Counted from the stretch's first letter, positions 7,665-15,390 are shown. The stretch is 35,463 bases of DNA from an uncultured Eubacteriales bacterium (GCA_900320065.1 ONQV01000009.1:19363-54825), one strand, 5' to 3'. Notes: generated from the letters alone by a model not told the origin. Numbers and translations: made by a program.

Positions 7665-8801
7665 TCACCATTCGTCGTCAAAACGATGCTTCACGCCGTC
7701 TTTATCTTTATAGGCAATCACAGTAGTCAGGTTGACGTTCTCCACGCTACGGAAGATGTTTTTCTCCACTTGCGGGTCGTCTTTGACGAGCATTGCTATC
7801 AATTCCTTGACTTTTTTTCTTTTGGAACCCGTATTGGACGTTTTACATCCGTCGGAAGTACAATAGTCGGTAAACTTGCAAGCGCATTGAATAAACCGAA
7901 GATGGTTATAATCGCGCCATCGTTTTATATCGTCTTCCCGAACGAGATACATCGGTCGTATCAGTTCCATTTCTTCAAAGTTGGCACTTTTGACCTTTGG
8001 CATCATCGTCTGCACTTGCGCGCCGTACAGCATACCCATTACAATGGTTTCTATCACGTCGTCGTAATGGTGTCCGAGCGCGATTTTGTTGCATCCGAGT
8101 TCTTTCGCTTTATTGTATAAATATCCGCGCCGCATTCGGGCGCAAATATAGCAAGGAGATTTCTCGATAGCAAATACGTTTTCAAAAATATTCGTATCGA
8201 ACACGGTGATCGGTATGCCCAATATTTTGGCATTCCGCTCGATGACCTCTCTGTTTTCCGGACTGTACCCGGGATCCATAACGAGAAAAATAAGTTCAAA
8301 CGGGAATTTACTGTACCGATGGAGTTGTTGGAAAAGTTTTGCCATCAGCATAGAGTCTTTTCCACCCGAGATACATACGGCGACTTTATCTCCTTCTTGT
8401 AACAGATTATATTCGTTTATCGCCTTAACAAACGGAGCGAAGAGATCCCTATGAAACTTTTTAGTGAGACTGCCTTCGATCTTCTTTACGCTTTCCTCCA
8501 CGTCCATATCGTTAATATGCGTGCGAAGCCAAGCAAAATATCCGCCTTTCAGACTGACCGCCCGAAACCCTTTTTCTCTCATTTCTTCCGCCACGGAGAG
8601 GCTGATAATACCGTTTCTGCAATAGAGACAAACCGTTTTTTCTTTTGCTTTGATCTGTTCAAAAACGCTTTCGCCGGTCAAATTGATCGCGCCGGGAATG
8701 TGTCCGTATTCAAAAGAAACGGCATCCCGTAAATCAACCAAAATGACGTCGTCTGCACCAAGACGCGCAAGTTCTTCTATCGTTATCTCCAACGTTTCCA
8801 T
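7665..8801 (-). CDS. Rhodanese + TtcA-like ATP-PPase fusion
   Basis: The protein has 378 residues in two domains. Residues 1-95 are a rhodanese with persulfide-forming Cys61 in YCRNGIIS. Residues 115-378 are a PP-loop ATPase of the TtcA/TilS group with SGGKDS at 145-150, a CxxC pair C217/C220 (PCYICARMRR), GHHYDDVIET at 243-252, and further Cys at 306, 308, 314 and 319. TtcA makes 2-thiocytidine in tRNA using an Fe-S cluster. The fused rhodanese could deliver the sulfur atom directly. The substrate may be tRNA or another acceptor and is not decided by sequence. The gene follows the Rrf2 gene by 1 base and has a weak ribosome site. Confidence 0.85.
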   Translation of the reverse strand: METLEITIEELARLGADDVILVDLRDAVSFEYGHIPGAINLTGESVFEQIKAKEKTVCLYCRNGIISLSVAEEMREKGFRAVSLKGGYFAWLRTHINDMDVEESVKKIEGSLTKKFHRDLFAPFVKAINEYNLLQEGDKVAVCISGGKDSMLMAKLFQQLHRYSKFPFELIFLVMDPGYSPENREVIERNAKILGIPITVFDTNIFENVFAIEKSPCYICARMRRGYLYNKAKELGCNKIALGHHYDDVIETIVMGMLYGAQVQTMMPKVKSANFEEMELIRPMYLVREDDIKRWRDYNHLRFIQCACKFTDYCTSDGCKTSNTGSKRKKVKELIAMLVKDDPQVEKNIFRSVENVNLTTVIAYKDKDGVKHRFDDEW

Positions 8802-8802
8802 T

Positions 8803-9234
8803 TTAAATTATGTAATTATCTCCACCCGTATCGGTTTTCATCAGATCGGCAATTGTGATACCATTGAAATAATCGTGTATTATATCGTATAGTTTCTCCC
8901 ACATCGGCAAAGTTCTACATTCCGCCGCTCGACTGCACGGTTTAGCCGAAACGTCAAGACAAGAGATCGGCGCTAAATCACCTTCGGTCGTTTGCAAAAT
9001 CTCCAATACGGTGATCTCATCGGGAGAACGATTCAACTTGTACCCACCGCCTTTACCGTGCTGTCCGTCGAGAAATCCGGCTTTTGTCAAATCGGTCATA
9101 ATGCCTTCTAAATATTTTTGCGATATTTCTTGCCGATTGGTGATATCTTTTAACGGAATGTGATTTCCACTATTGTGTTCCGCCAAATCAATCATCACGC
9201 GCAAAGCATATCTCCCTTTCGTAGAAATCATCAT
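8803..9234 (-). CDS. Rrf2-family regulator with IscR-type Cys triad
   Basis: The protein has 143 residues. MISTKGRYALRVMIDLAEHN and the winged helix with GKGGGYKLNR are typical of Rrf2 proteins. Cys92, Cys100 and Cys106 (C-x7-C-x5-C) sit where IscR and NsrR bind an Fe-S cluster. CymR, the cysteine regulator of Bacillus, lacks this full triad. The gene lies inside the sulfur operon, 13 bases after ridA. The likely target is the perfect inverted repeat at 15187-15205 just downstream of the operon promoter, which would make it an autoregulating repressor. That assignment is inference. AGGAGA-type ribosome site precedes the ATG. Confidence 0.92.
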   Translation of the reverse strand: MMISTKGRYALRVMIDLAEHNSGNHIPLKDITNRQEISQKYLEGIMTDLTKAGFLDGQHGKGGGYKLNRSPDEITVLEILQTTEGDLAPISCLDVSAKPCSRAAECRTLPMWEKLYDIIHDYFNGITIADLMKTDTGGDNYII

Positions 9235-9247
9235 ATTTCGTCTCTCC

Positions 9248-9622
9248 TTATTCTTTTCCGATTTCCGCTATCGCTTCTATCTCAACGAGCGCACCTTTGG
9301 GAAGTGCCGACGCCTCGATCAAACTCCTTGCAGGTTTTTCCGTAAAATACTTGCCGTATATCTCATTGAACGAAGAAAAATCCTTAATGTTCGCAAGAAA
9401 ACAGGTCGTTTTCACTACGTTTTTCAAATCGGTTCCCGCGGCAAGCAAAACTTCGGTAAGATTTTTGAGTGCGTTTTCCGTTTGAGAAATGATCCCGTCT
9501 CCGAGTTTACCGTTTTCGTCAATGCCCAGTTGTCCCGACGTAAAAACAAGATTTCTGCTGACGATCGCTTGGGAATAGGGACCTACCGCTTCGGGTGCTT
9601 TTCTCGTATATACTTTTTCCAT
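9248..9622 (-). CDS. ridA: RidA family enamine/imine deaminase
   Basis: The protein has 124 residues, the standard RidA size. It shows the N-terminal RKAPEAVGPYSQAI, the GQLGID strand, and the C-terminal ARSLIEASALPKGALVEIEA containing the catalytic Arg and Glu. RidA hydrolyses 2-aminoacrylate and related enamines released by PLP enzymes acting on serine, cysteine or cystathionine, protecting other PLP enzymes. This fits an operon with CysK, MetY and PatB. It begins 1 base after the HD gene, with GGAGG as ribosome site. Confidence 0.95.
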   Translation of the reverse strand: MEKVYTRKAPEAVGPYSQAIVSRNLVFTSGQLGIDENGKLGDGIISQTENALKNLTEVLLAAGTDLKNVVKTTCFLANIKDFSSFNEIYGKYFTEKPARSLIEASALPKGALVEIEAIAEIGKE

Positions 9623-9623
9623 T

Positions 9624-10175
9624 TCACGCCTCCGGATCGATCGTTCTCATCGCAAGAATGGTCTTTTCGATCAACGTATCGAGATCCCAACCGAGCATAT
9701 CTGCGCCGCGCTGTATTACTTCGCGCGAACAACCCGCGGCGAATTTAAGATTCTTGAACTTTTTCTTGACCGATTTCAATTCGAGATCTTGCACGCTTTT
9801 TGTCGGTAACATCAAAGCCGAAGCGCCGATGAGTCCCGTCAATTCGTCCACGGCATACAAGACCTTCTCCATTTCGTGTTCGGGTTTAACGTCCACGGTG
9901 ATAGAATATCCGTGGCTTGCCGTCGCATGGACGATCCTTTCGTCGATCCCGAGCTTACGCATGATTTCTTGCTCTTTTATGCAATGCTCCTCAGGATACA
10001 GTTCAAAATCGAGATCGTGCAGAAGTCCTACGATTCCCCAAAAATCTCTTTCATCTCCGTAGCCGAGTACATCGGCAAAGTATTTCATTACGCCTTCCAC
10101 CGTCAAAGCGTGATGGATATGAAACGGTTCCTTATTGTATTCTTTCAGTAGACCAAAAGCCTCTTCTCTCGTCAT
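9624..10175 (-). CDS. HD-domain hydrolase, unknown substrate
   Basis: The protein has 183 residues. It keeps the HD metal site: His in HIHHALTVEGVMKYFA, LLHDLDFEL for the HD pair, and later His in HCIKEQEI and ASHGYSI. This small cytosolic class is often annotated as HDIG or uncharacterised phosphohydrolase and acts on nucleotides or other phosphomonoesters. The substrate cannot be assigned. It lies 15 bases after the rhodanese-TusA-DsrE gene and 1 base before ridA, with AAGGAG as ribosome site, so it is translated as part of the sulfur operon. Confidence 0.85.
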   Translation of the reverse strand: MTREEAFGLLKEYNKEPFHIHHALTVEGVMKYFADVLGYGDERDFWGIVGLLHDLDFELYPEEHCIKEQEIMRKLGIDERIVHATASHGYSITVDVKPEHEMEKVLYAVDELTGLIGASALMLPTKSVQDLELKSVKKKFKNLKFAAGCSREVIQRGADMLGWDLDTLIEKTILAMRTIDPEA

Positions 10176-10190
10176 AACGCACTCCTTGTA

Positions 10191-11246
10191 TCAGATAAAC
10201 AGACTCATATCGGATTTTTCACCCGAACCAAGGAACGTCGATACGCCTCCCAGTTCTACGCCGTCGATCAATTCTTCTTTCCGAATGCCCATAATGTCCA
10301 TCGACATTTGGCAAGCGACCAGTCTGACGCCGTGATTTATTGCGGATTCGATCAATTCCTCCAAAGAACTTACGCCCTTATTTTTCATAATGGCGCGTAT
10401 CATCTTTGCGCCGGCTCCGCCCATGTTCATACGGGACAGGCCGAGTTTCTTACTGCCACGCGGCATCATAAAGCCGAACATTTTCTCGATAAACGCTTTC
10501 TTGACCTTGACTTTTTTTGTGCGCCGAAGAATATTCAAGCCCCAAAAAGTGAAGAACACCGTGACTTTCCTGCCCATTGCCGCTGCGCCGTTTGCCATAA
10601 TGAATGCCGCGATCGTTTTGTCGAGGTCTCCCGAAAAGACAACGAAGGTCTTGTCATTCTGGACTTCCTGTGCCGCGACTTGCTTTCTTCCCGCGCTCTT
10701 GGTTATATCCGCACACACGACTCCGTAGGTAAAGGAAATCGTTTCGAGGATATTTCCCGTTCTTTCGCACCAAATTTTAATATCGGAGAAAAAGGCGTCT
10801 TCCGTCGCTTCGACGTGTATTTTTGTCCCGTTTGGTTTATCCCGTAAAAAGTCGGCGACCTTTACGATAGGTCCCGGGCATTTCAGCCCTTTGGCATCGA
10901 TAAACTCTCTTTCCGCTTCCACCGGTTTCGGTGCTTCCTTCCTTTGCTCGGTCAATTTGCGATAGGCATTGTATCCGCCTGCAACGTGCGTTACGTCGTA
11001 TCCTCTATCGGCAAGTATCTCGGCGATCTGCTCGCTGAAATCACCCACTCTGCAATACACGATGACGGGCTTATCTTTCGGGACGGTATCCAAAGCGGTA
11101 GCAAAACGTGAAAAGGGTATGTTGATCGCATTTTCTATTCCGCTTACAACCAGTTCATCCGGTTCTCTCAAATCCACGAGAGTATATTTTGAGAAATCCA
11201 GTTTGGCGAACTCTTCCGCCGTTATCGTCTTATATGTATTTTCCAT
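10191..11246 (-). CDS. Rhodanese-TusA-DsrE2 triple-domain sulfur relay protein
   Basis: The protein has 351 residues in three sulfur-handling domains. Residues 1-100 are a rhodanese with Cys65 in YCRVGDFS. Residues 114-182 are a TusA domain with the CPGP motif at 123-126. Residues 198-351 are a DsrE2-like domain with Cys312 in LVACQMSMDIMG and the MNMGGAGAKM loop. The same order occurs in multidomain proteins that also carry an N-terminal CoA-disulfide-reductase, absent here. The Cys residues could pass persulfide sulfur along one polypeptide. It follows the JAMM gene by 7 bases, so it is well placed to feed the carrier protein. Ribosome site GAGG. Confidence 0.93.
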   Translation of the reverse strand: MENTYKTITAEEFAKLDFSKYTLVDLREPDELVVSGIENAINIPFSRFATALDTVPKDKPVIVYCRVGDFSEQIAEILADRGYDVTHVAGGYNAYRKLTEQRKEAPKPVEAEREFIDAKGLKCPGPIVKVADFLRDKPNGTKIHVEATEDAFFSDIKIWCERTGNILETISFTYGVVCADITKSAGRKQVAAQEVQNDKTFVVFSGDLDKTIAAFIMANGAAAMGRKVTVFFTFWGLNILRRTKKVKVKKAFIEKMFGFMMPRGSKKLGLSRMNMGGAGAKMIRAIMKNKGVSSLEELIESAINHGVRLVACQMSMDIMGIRKEELIDGVELGGVSTFLGSGEKSDMSLFI

Positions 11247-11253
11247 TTTTACC

Positions 11254-11679
11254 TCACTCGATTATTTCAATGATTTCTTTTTGGCTTTCGCCGTTTTCGA
11301 TATGAAAAGCATTCAAAATAGGTTCTTCTCCCGCAAGAGAAAGGATCAGATAGGATGCGTTTTTATCGAACGCAAGTCGTTTGTCCTCTTCCGACGGGCG
11401 AGAAGGAGTCGTGGGATGAGAGTGCCAGTTGCCGAGCGGTCGCCAGCCGTTCTCTCTCATGTCCTTGACAGCGGCAAGTTGCTCGCGCGGATCAAGACTG
11501 AAATGTTGCGGAGAACGATCGGTATTTTGCAGAACGTAAACTTTACCTATCGAACGCACGTTTCCTTCGTCCGTCCCTGCGATCAGACCGCATCCTTCGT
11601 TGGGATAAGCGCTTTTTGCGCCTTCGACGATACGCAGATATTCGGTTTTCGGTAGTTTAATAACTCTTCCTTCATTCAT
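11254..11679 (-). CDS. JAMM/Mov34 metalloprotease (HcyD/Mec-like)
   Basis: The protein has 141 residues with a complete JAMM zinc site: Glu28 in YPNEGCGLI and HxHx7SxxD spanning His86, His88, Ser96 and Asp99 in NWHSHPTTPSRPSEED. Bacterial relatives trim sulfur-carrier proteins: Mec releases cysteine from CysO in Mycobacterium, and HcyD trims HcyS in Wolinella. Here the ThiS-like carrier two genes upstream ends GGGAK, so removing the last two residues would expose Gly-Gly. It begins 3 bases after the ThiF-like gene. The trimming role is inference from family and context. Confidence 0.92.
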   Translation of the reverse strand: MNEGRVIKLPKTEYLRIVEGAKSAYPNEGCGLIAGTDEGNVRSIGKVYVLQNTDRSPQHFSLDPREQLAAVKDMRENGWRPLGNWHSHPTTPSRPSEEDKRLAFDKNASYLILSLAGEEPILNAFHIENGESQKEIIEIIE

Positions 11680-11682
11680 TGT

Positions 11683-12498
11683 TTATTTCCCCGTCTTCAA
11701 ATCACAGGTCGGTTGATCATAGTCAAATAATTCTGTGATCGTGGGTTGATCGCCGCACACAGCGCACTTTCCGTCCCTTTTGGGCAAATTGACGGTGTGA
11801 AATTTCATCGAAATAGCGTCGAAAGTAAGCAGTTTATCCGTCAGAAGTTCTCCTGCGCCCGTAATAAACTTGACCGCTTCCAAGGCTTGTAACGAGCCGA
11901 TCACACCTGCCATCGCGCCGATGACTCCCGCTTCTTTGCAAGTAGGAATGGCACCTTTGGGCGGCGGTTCTTTGAAGGCGCAACGGTAACATGCCGTTTG
12001 GTGCGGAATGACCGTCATCAGTTGTCCTCTGAAACGAATAATGCCCGCATGAGAAAAAGGTTTGTTCGCCATAACGCAAGCGTCGTTGATCAAAAACTTT
12101 GTCGCAAAATTGTCCGTTCCGTCCAAAATAAAGTCGTAATCGGCAATAAGCGGCAGAATGTTCCCGCTGTATACGAAGTCGTCGAAAATTTCCACGTCCA
12201 CGTCGGGATTGATACGTTGCATCGTTTCCTTTGCAGACTCCACTTTGGGCTTTCCCAAATCATCCGTCGTGTGGATGATCTGACGTTGCAAGTTGGACAA
12301 ATCGACGGTATCCGCATCGGCAATACCGATTTTCCCTACGCCTGCCGCCGCAAGATACATTGCCGCCGGTGCGCCAAGTCCGCCTGCGCCGATAATAAAA
12401 ACTTTCGCCGCGGCAAGTTTTTTTTGCCCTTTTACGCCGATCTCTTTCAAAATAATATGTCGAGAATAGCGTTCAAGTTGCTCGTTGGTAAAACTCAT
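11683..12498 (-). CDS. ThiF/MoeB/HesA-like carrier adenylyltransferase (HcyF-like)
   Basis: The protein has 271 residues. GAGGLG at 37-42 is the ATP loop, DADTVDLSNLQRQ at 61-73 the conserved motif, and two Cys pairs (170/173 in CYRC, 245/248 in CAVC) make the zinc site. Cys187 in TCKEAGVIGAMAG matches the candidate sulfur-transfer Cys of ThiF. It would adenylate the carrier C-terminus so that it can be converted to a thiocarboxylate. No rhodanese domain is fused, unlike MoeZ; the rhodanese lies in the next-but-one gene. The ATG overlaps the thiS-like stop (ATGA) and its ribosome site lies within the carrier's glycine codons, so translation is coupled. Confidence 0.93.
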   Translation of the reverse strand: MSFTNEQLERYSRHIILKEIGVKGQKKLAAAKVFIIGAGGLGAPAAMYLAAAGVGKIGIADADTVDLSNLQRQIIHTTDDLGKPKVESAKETMQRINPDVDVEIFDDFVYSGNILPLIADYDFILDGTDNFATKFLINDACVMANKPFSHAGIIRFRGQLMTVIPHQTACYRCAFKEPPPKGAIPTCKEAGVIGAMAGVIGSLQALEAVKFITGAGELLTDKLLTFDAISMKFHTVNLPKRDGKCAVCGDQPTITELFDYDQPTCDLKTGK

Positions 12499-12707
12499 TT
12501 TGCGCCTCCGCCCATGTAATACAAAAATTCAACCACGTCTCCGTCGCGTAAAACAAAAGAAGAAAACTCTTCTTTGGCAATAAACTGCTCGTTGACCGAA
12601 ACGCTGACATATTCGGGCATTTCCACTTTCTCGGCTATCAATAGCTTCTCTATGGTCGTATCGCCTGCTACCGTGCGACGATCTCCGCTGACAAAGATGT
12701 TGATCAT
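12495..12707 (-). CDS. ThiS-like sulfur carrier with GGGAK tail (HcyS-like)
   Basis: The protein has 70 residues with the beta-grasp pattern of ThiS/MoaD: INIFVSGDRRTV, VSVNEQFIAKEEF, LRDGDVVEFLYYMGGGAK. Unlike most ThiS proteins it does not end in Gly-Gly but continues with Ala-Lys. Such blocked carriers need a protease to mature, and a JAMM protease is encoded two genes on. With MetY and CysK upstream, the carrier may serve homocysteine or cysteine synthesis rather than thiamine; no thiG or thiE is nearby. An alternative view is that the two extra residues only arise from the ATGA overlap with the next gene. Ribosome site CAGGAGA. Confidence 0.92.
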   Translation of the reverse strand: MINIFVSGDRRTVAGDTTIEKLLIAEKVEMPEYVSVSVNEQFIAKEEFSSFVLRDGDVVEFLYYMGGGAK

Positions 12708-12742
12708 ATTAAGTCTCCTGTTTATGTTGCTTTATAATGTTA

Positions 12743-12764
12743 CCCCACGGCTGAAACCGTGGGG
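12743..12764. repeat. GC-rich hairpin between cysK and the carrier gene
   Basis: Arms ccccacgg (12743-12750) and ccgtgggg (12757-12764) enclose a 6-base loop. No T-run follows on the minus strand, so it is unlikely to be a full terminator. Hairpins of this form occur at ends of IS200/IS605 elements and in REP-like repeats. It could also stabilise the upstream metY-cysK message by blocking 3' decay. Confidence 0.55.
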
Positions 12765-12787
12765 CAAGAAGTTTTATTCGTAAATTT

Positions 12788-13720
12788 TTAATCTTGGAAC
12801 AGTGCCGTTGATAAGTATCTGTCTCCCGTATCAGGTAAGATCACTACGATATTCTTGCCTTTGTTTTCCGGTCGTTTGGCAAGTTCTATCGCCGCCCATG
12901 TTGCCGCGCCCGAGGAAATACCCACAAGAACGCCCTCACTCTTGCCAATGAGTTTACCTGTGGCAAATGCGTCTTCGTTGGCGACGGGAATGATTTCGTC
13001 ATAGATCTTGGTATTCAGCACGTCCGGAACGAATCCTGCGCCGATACCTTGTATTTTATGCGGTCCAGGCACACCAGTAGAAAGCACTGCGCTCGTTTTC
13101 GGTTCGACCGCTACCACTTTTACTTCCGGTTTTACGCTCTTTAAGTATTCGCCTGCACCGGTGATCGTTCCGCCCGTTCCGACGCCGGCGACCAGATAGT
13201 CCACTTTTCCGTCGGTATCTTCATAAATTTCCGGTCCCGTCGTTTTGCGATGGATATCGGGGTTGGCGGGGTTGACGAATTGTCCGGGAATAAAGCTATT
13301 GGGCGTTTCGGCAGCGATTTCCGCCGCTTTTGCAATGGCGCCTTTCATTCCCTTTGCACCCTCGGTCAATACCAATTCCGCGCCGTAGGCTTTCATCAGT
13401 TGACGACGTTCGACGGACATCGTTTCGGGCATTACGATAATAATTCGGTATCCTTTCGCCGCGGCGATCGCCGCAAGTCCGATACCCGTATTCCCCGAGG
13501 TCGGCTCGATTATTACCGAACCTTGCTTAAGCAAACCTTTTGCCTCGGCGTCTTCGATCATCGCTTTGGCAATACGGTCTTTGACCGAACCGGCGGGATT
13601 GAAATATTCAAGTTTTGCATAGATCTTTGCTTGCAAGCCCAAGGCTTTTTCGATATGAGTCAGTTCCAAAAGAGGGGTTTTTCCTACGAGTTGATCGGCT
13701 GAAGTATATATTTTAGACAT
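12788..13720 (-). CDS. cysK: Cysteine synthase (O-acetylserine sulfhydrylase)
   Basis: The protein has 310 residues, normal for CysK. The PLP lysine is Lys47 in [19 protein letters not shown] is the substrate loop; [14 protein letters not shown] binds PLP phosphate; and [13 protein letters not shown] is the CysK-type signature. It makes cysteine from O-acetylserine (made by CysE, encoded at 20032-20700) and sulfide. In thiocarboxylate systems a CysM relative uses the carrier protein instead. Sequence by eye favours ordinary CysK but does not rule out a carrier-bound donor. It lies 26 bases after metY, with AAGGAG as ribosome site, and 80 bases before the carrier gene. Confidence 0.95.
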   Translation of the reverse strand: MSKIYTSADQLVGKTPLLELTHIEKALGLQAKIYAKLEYFNPAGSVKDRIAKAMIEDAEAKGLLKQGSVIIEPTSGNTGIGLAAIAAAKGYRIIIVMPETMSVERRQLMKAYGAELVLTEGAKGMKGAIAKAAEIAAETPNSFIPGQFVNPANPDIHRKTTGPEIYEDTDGKVDYLVAGVGTGGTITGAGEYLKSVKPEVKVVAVEPKTSAVLSTGVPGPHKIQGIGAGFVPDVLNTKIYDEIIPVANEDAFATGKLIGKSEGVLVGISSGAATWAAIELAKRPENKGKNIVVILPDTGDRYLSTALFQD

Positions 13721-13746
13721 TTTTATTTTCTCCTTATTCTAATCAA

Positions 13747-15030
13747 TTATTTGATTGCCGCAAAGCCTTGTTCGAGGTCGGCAATGATATCGTCAATATG
13801 TTCCGTCCCGATGGAAAGACGAACGGTATTTGGTTTAATGCCCGCGGAAAGCAACTCTTGTTCGGAAAGTTGAGAGTGCGTGGTCGAAGCCGGATGGATA
13901 ACGAGCGACTTAACGTCGGCGACGTTGGCAAGCAAGCTGAATAGTTTCAGACTCTCGGTGAACTTCTTGGCTTCTTCGGCTCCGCCTTTTACCTCAAATG
14001 TGAAGATGGACGCCGCACCGTTCGGAAAGTATTTATCGTATAATTCCTTTTGTTTACCCTTTTCAAGCGACGGGTGATTGACTTTTTCCACTTGCGGGTG
14101 ATTTTTAAGGAAGTCAACGACTTTTAATGCGTTGCTTACGTGTCTTTCAAGTCTAAGCGACAATGTTTCTAGTCCTTGCAGCAGAAGGAACGAGTTAAAA
14201 GGCGATATAGCCGCGCCCTGATCTCTCATTAAAGTCGTACGGAGTTTTAATATGTATGCAAGATTTCCGCAAGCCTCGGTAAACACAACGCCGTGATATG
14301 ACGGATTAGGTTTGGAAAGCCCTTGGAATTTGTCGTTTTGCGCCCAGTCGAATTTGCCGCTGTCAACGACTACGCCGCCCATTACCGTACCGTGTCCGCC
14401 GATGAATTTTGTAGCCGAGTGGACGACAATGTCTGCACCGTGTTCAATCGGTCTCAAAAGATAGGGCGTAGCAAAAGTATTGTCCACGATGAGGGGAATG
14501 CCGTGCTTATGAGCGATCGCGGAGATAGCTTCGAGGTCGATAACGTCCGAATTGGGATTACCCAGCGTTTCCGCATACAGAAGTTTTGTGTTCGGTTGGA
14601 TAGCTTTTTCAAAGTTTTCAGGCACCAAAGGATCGACGAAAGTCGTCGTCAGTCCTTGATCCTTTAAAGTGTGAGCGAGAAGATTGTAGGTACCACCGTA
14701 AAGGTTGGTGGACGAAACGATGTGATCTCCCGTCGTGGCGATATTTTGTATTGCATAAGTGATAGCCGCCGAACCGGAAGCAGTAGCAAGTGCCGCCGCG
14801 CCTCCTTCCAAAGCCGCGATACGTTTTTCAAAAACGTCGCTCGTGGGGTTCATAAGTCGAGTATAGATGTTTCCGCCTTCGGTTAGACCGAATCTGCCGG
14901 CAGCTTGTGCGGAATCCTTAAAAACGTAAGAGGTGGTCGCATAAATCGGTACCGCTCTTGCGTCAGTAGCCGGATCGGGTTGTTCTTGTCCCACATGAAT
15001 TTGTAATGTTTCGAATTTATAGTTTGCCAT
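13747..15030 (-). CDS. metY: O-acetylhomoserine sulfhydrylase (MetY type)
   Basis: The protein has 427 residues, the usual MetY length. It opens [20 protein letters not shown]; the PLP lysine is in [16 protein letters not shown], and [12 protein letters not shown] and [13 protein letters not shown] are typical of the Cys/Met metabolism PLP family. MetY converts O-acetylhomoserine plus sulfide to homocysteine. In Wolinella succinogenes its partner is a protein thiocarboxylate (HcyS), and the same set of partners is encoded here. It is the first structural gene of the operon, behind the Cys-codon leader ORF and the operator. Ribosome site AAGGAG lies 11 bases before the ATG. Confidence 0.95.
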   Translation of the reverse strand: MANYKFETLQIHVGQEQPDPATDARAVPIYATTSYVFKDSAQAAGRFGLTEGGNIYTRLMNPTSDVFEKRIAALEGGAAALATASGSAAITYAIQNIATTGDHIVSSTNLYGGTYNLLAHTLKDQGLTTTFVDPLVPENFEKAIQPNTKLLYAETLGNPNSDVIDLEAISAIAHKHGIPLIVDNTFATPYLLRPIEHGADIVVHSATKFIGGHGTVMGGVVVDSGKFDWAQNDKFQGLSKPNPSYHGVVFTEACGNLAYILKLRTTLMRDQGAAISPFNSFLLLQGLETLSLRLERHVSNALKVVDFLKNHPQVEKVNHPSLEKGKQKELYDKYFPNGAASIFTFEVKGGAEEAKKFTESLKLFSLLANVADVKSLVIHPASTTHSQLSEQELLSAGIKPNTVRLSIGTEHIDDIIADLEQGFAAIK

Positions 15031-15098
15031 AATTATTGAATCTCCTTTATTTTATGAATGATAATCGTATATTGTTTTTGTTAATATCCTTTAATAGT

Positions 15099-15173
15099 TC
15101 AGCGACAACATCGATTACACATTCGTCCGGAGCGAAAATTTTTTCTTACAAGCAATATTAAAAGGTCTTTCAT
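15099..15173 (-). CDS. Cysteine-codon leader peptide (24 residues)
   Basis: The ORF starts at ATG 15173 with AGGAGA a few bases upstream and stops with TGA at 15101. It encodes 24 residues beginning MKDLLILLVRK and ending RMCNRCCR, so three of the last six residues are Cys. It sits between the operon promoter and metY, 68 bases before the metY start. The ribosome site, length, position and Cys codons match a leader peptide through which ribosome stalling on scarce Cys-tRNA could control the operon. Polycysteine leader peptides for sulfur genes are known in mycobacteria. No strong terminator lies between the leader and metY, so any control may act on translation or through Rho. Confidence 0.65.
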   Translation of the reverse strand: MKDLLILLVRKNFRSGRMCNRCCR

Positions 15174-15186
15174 GTCTTCTCCTTTT

Positions 15187-15205
15187 ACCTACTTGCCTAG
15201 TAGGT
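15187..15205. promoter_or_regulatory. Perfect inverted repeat operator of the sulfur operon
   Basis: On the plus strand acctact-tgcct-agtaggt has perfect 7-base arms and a 5-base centre. It starts 7 bases downstream of the -10 box, over the transcription start. Its position fits a repressor, most likely the Rrf2 protein encoded at 8803-9234. The regulator assignment is inference. Confidence 0.7.
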
Positions 15206-15212
15206 TGATATA

Positions 15213-15241
15213 ATAATAGCATTGATCAAATGAAATGTCAA
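15213..15241 (-). promoter_or_regulatory. SigA-type promoter of the sulfur operon
   Basis: On the minus strand TTGACA (15241-15236), a 17-base spacer, then TATTAT (15218-15213). It reads into the operator, the Cys leader ORF and metY. Gaps between all downstream genes are short, so this may be the only main promoter for about 12 kb. Confidence 0.85.
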
Positions 15242-15390
15242 GCGTTTTTTTATTGTTCTTTGAAAAAATATTACTATGTTGACTTAGTACTCCTTATAAC
15301 CGAACTACGATTTTATATCATTATATTATGAGAAAAAAATTAAAAACCTTTGTCAAAAAAAAGTCGAAAAAAGAATTTGGCATTTAGGCG

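Noticed and set aside
9173-9748. A 191-residue plus-strand ORF opposite ridA and the Rrf2 gene
   Set aside because: It is the shadow of two well-supported genes and has no ribosome site or domain pattern.
12495-12707. The carrier as a thiamine ThiS
   Set aside because: No thiG, thiE or other thiamine gene is nearby, the tail is not Gly-Gly, and the neighbours are cysteine/homocysteine genes.
15031-15230. A SAM or T-box riboswitch before metY
   Set aside because: The leader is under 200 bases and shows neither the conserved T-box sequence nor the four-helix SAM layout. The operator and Cys leader ORF explain it better.
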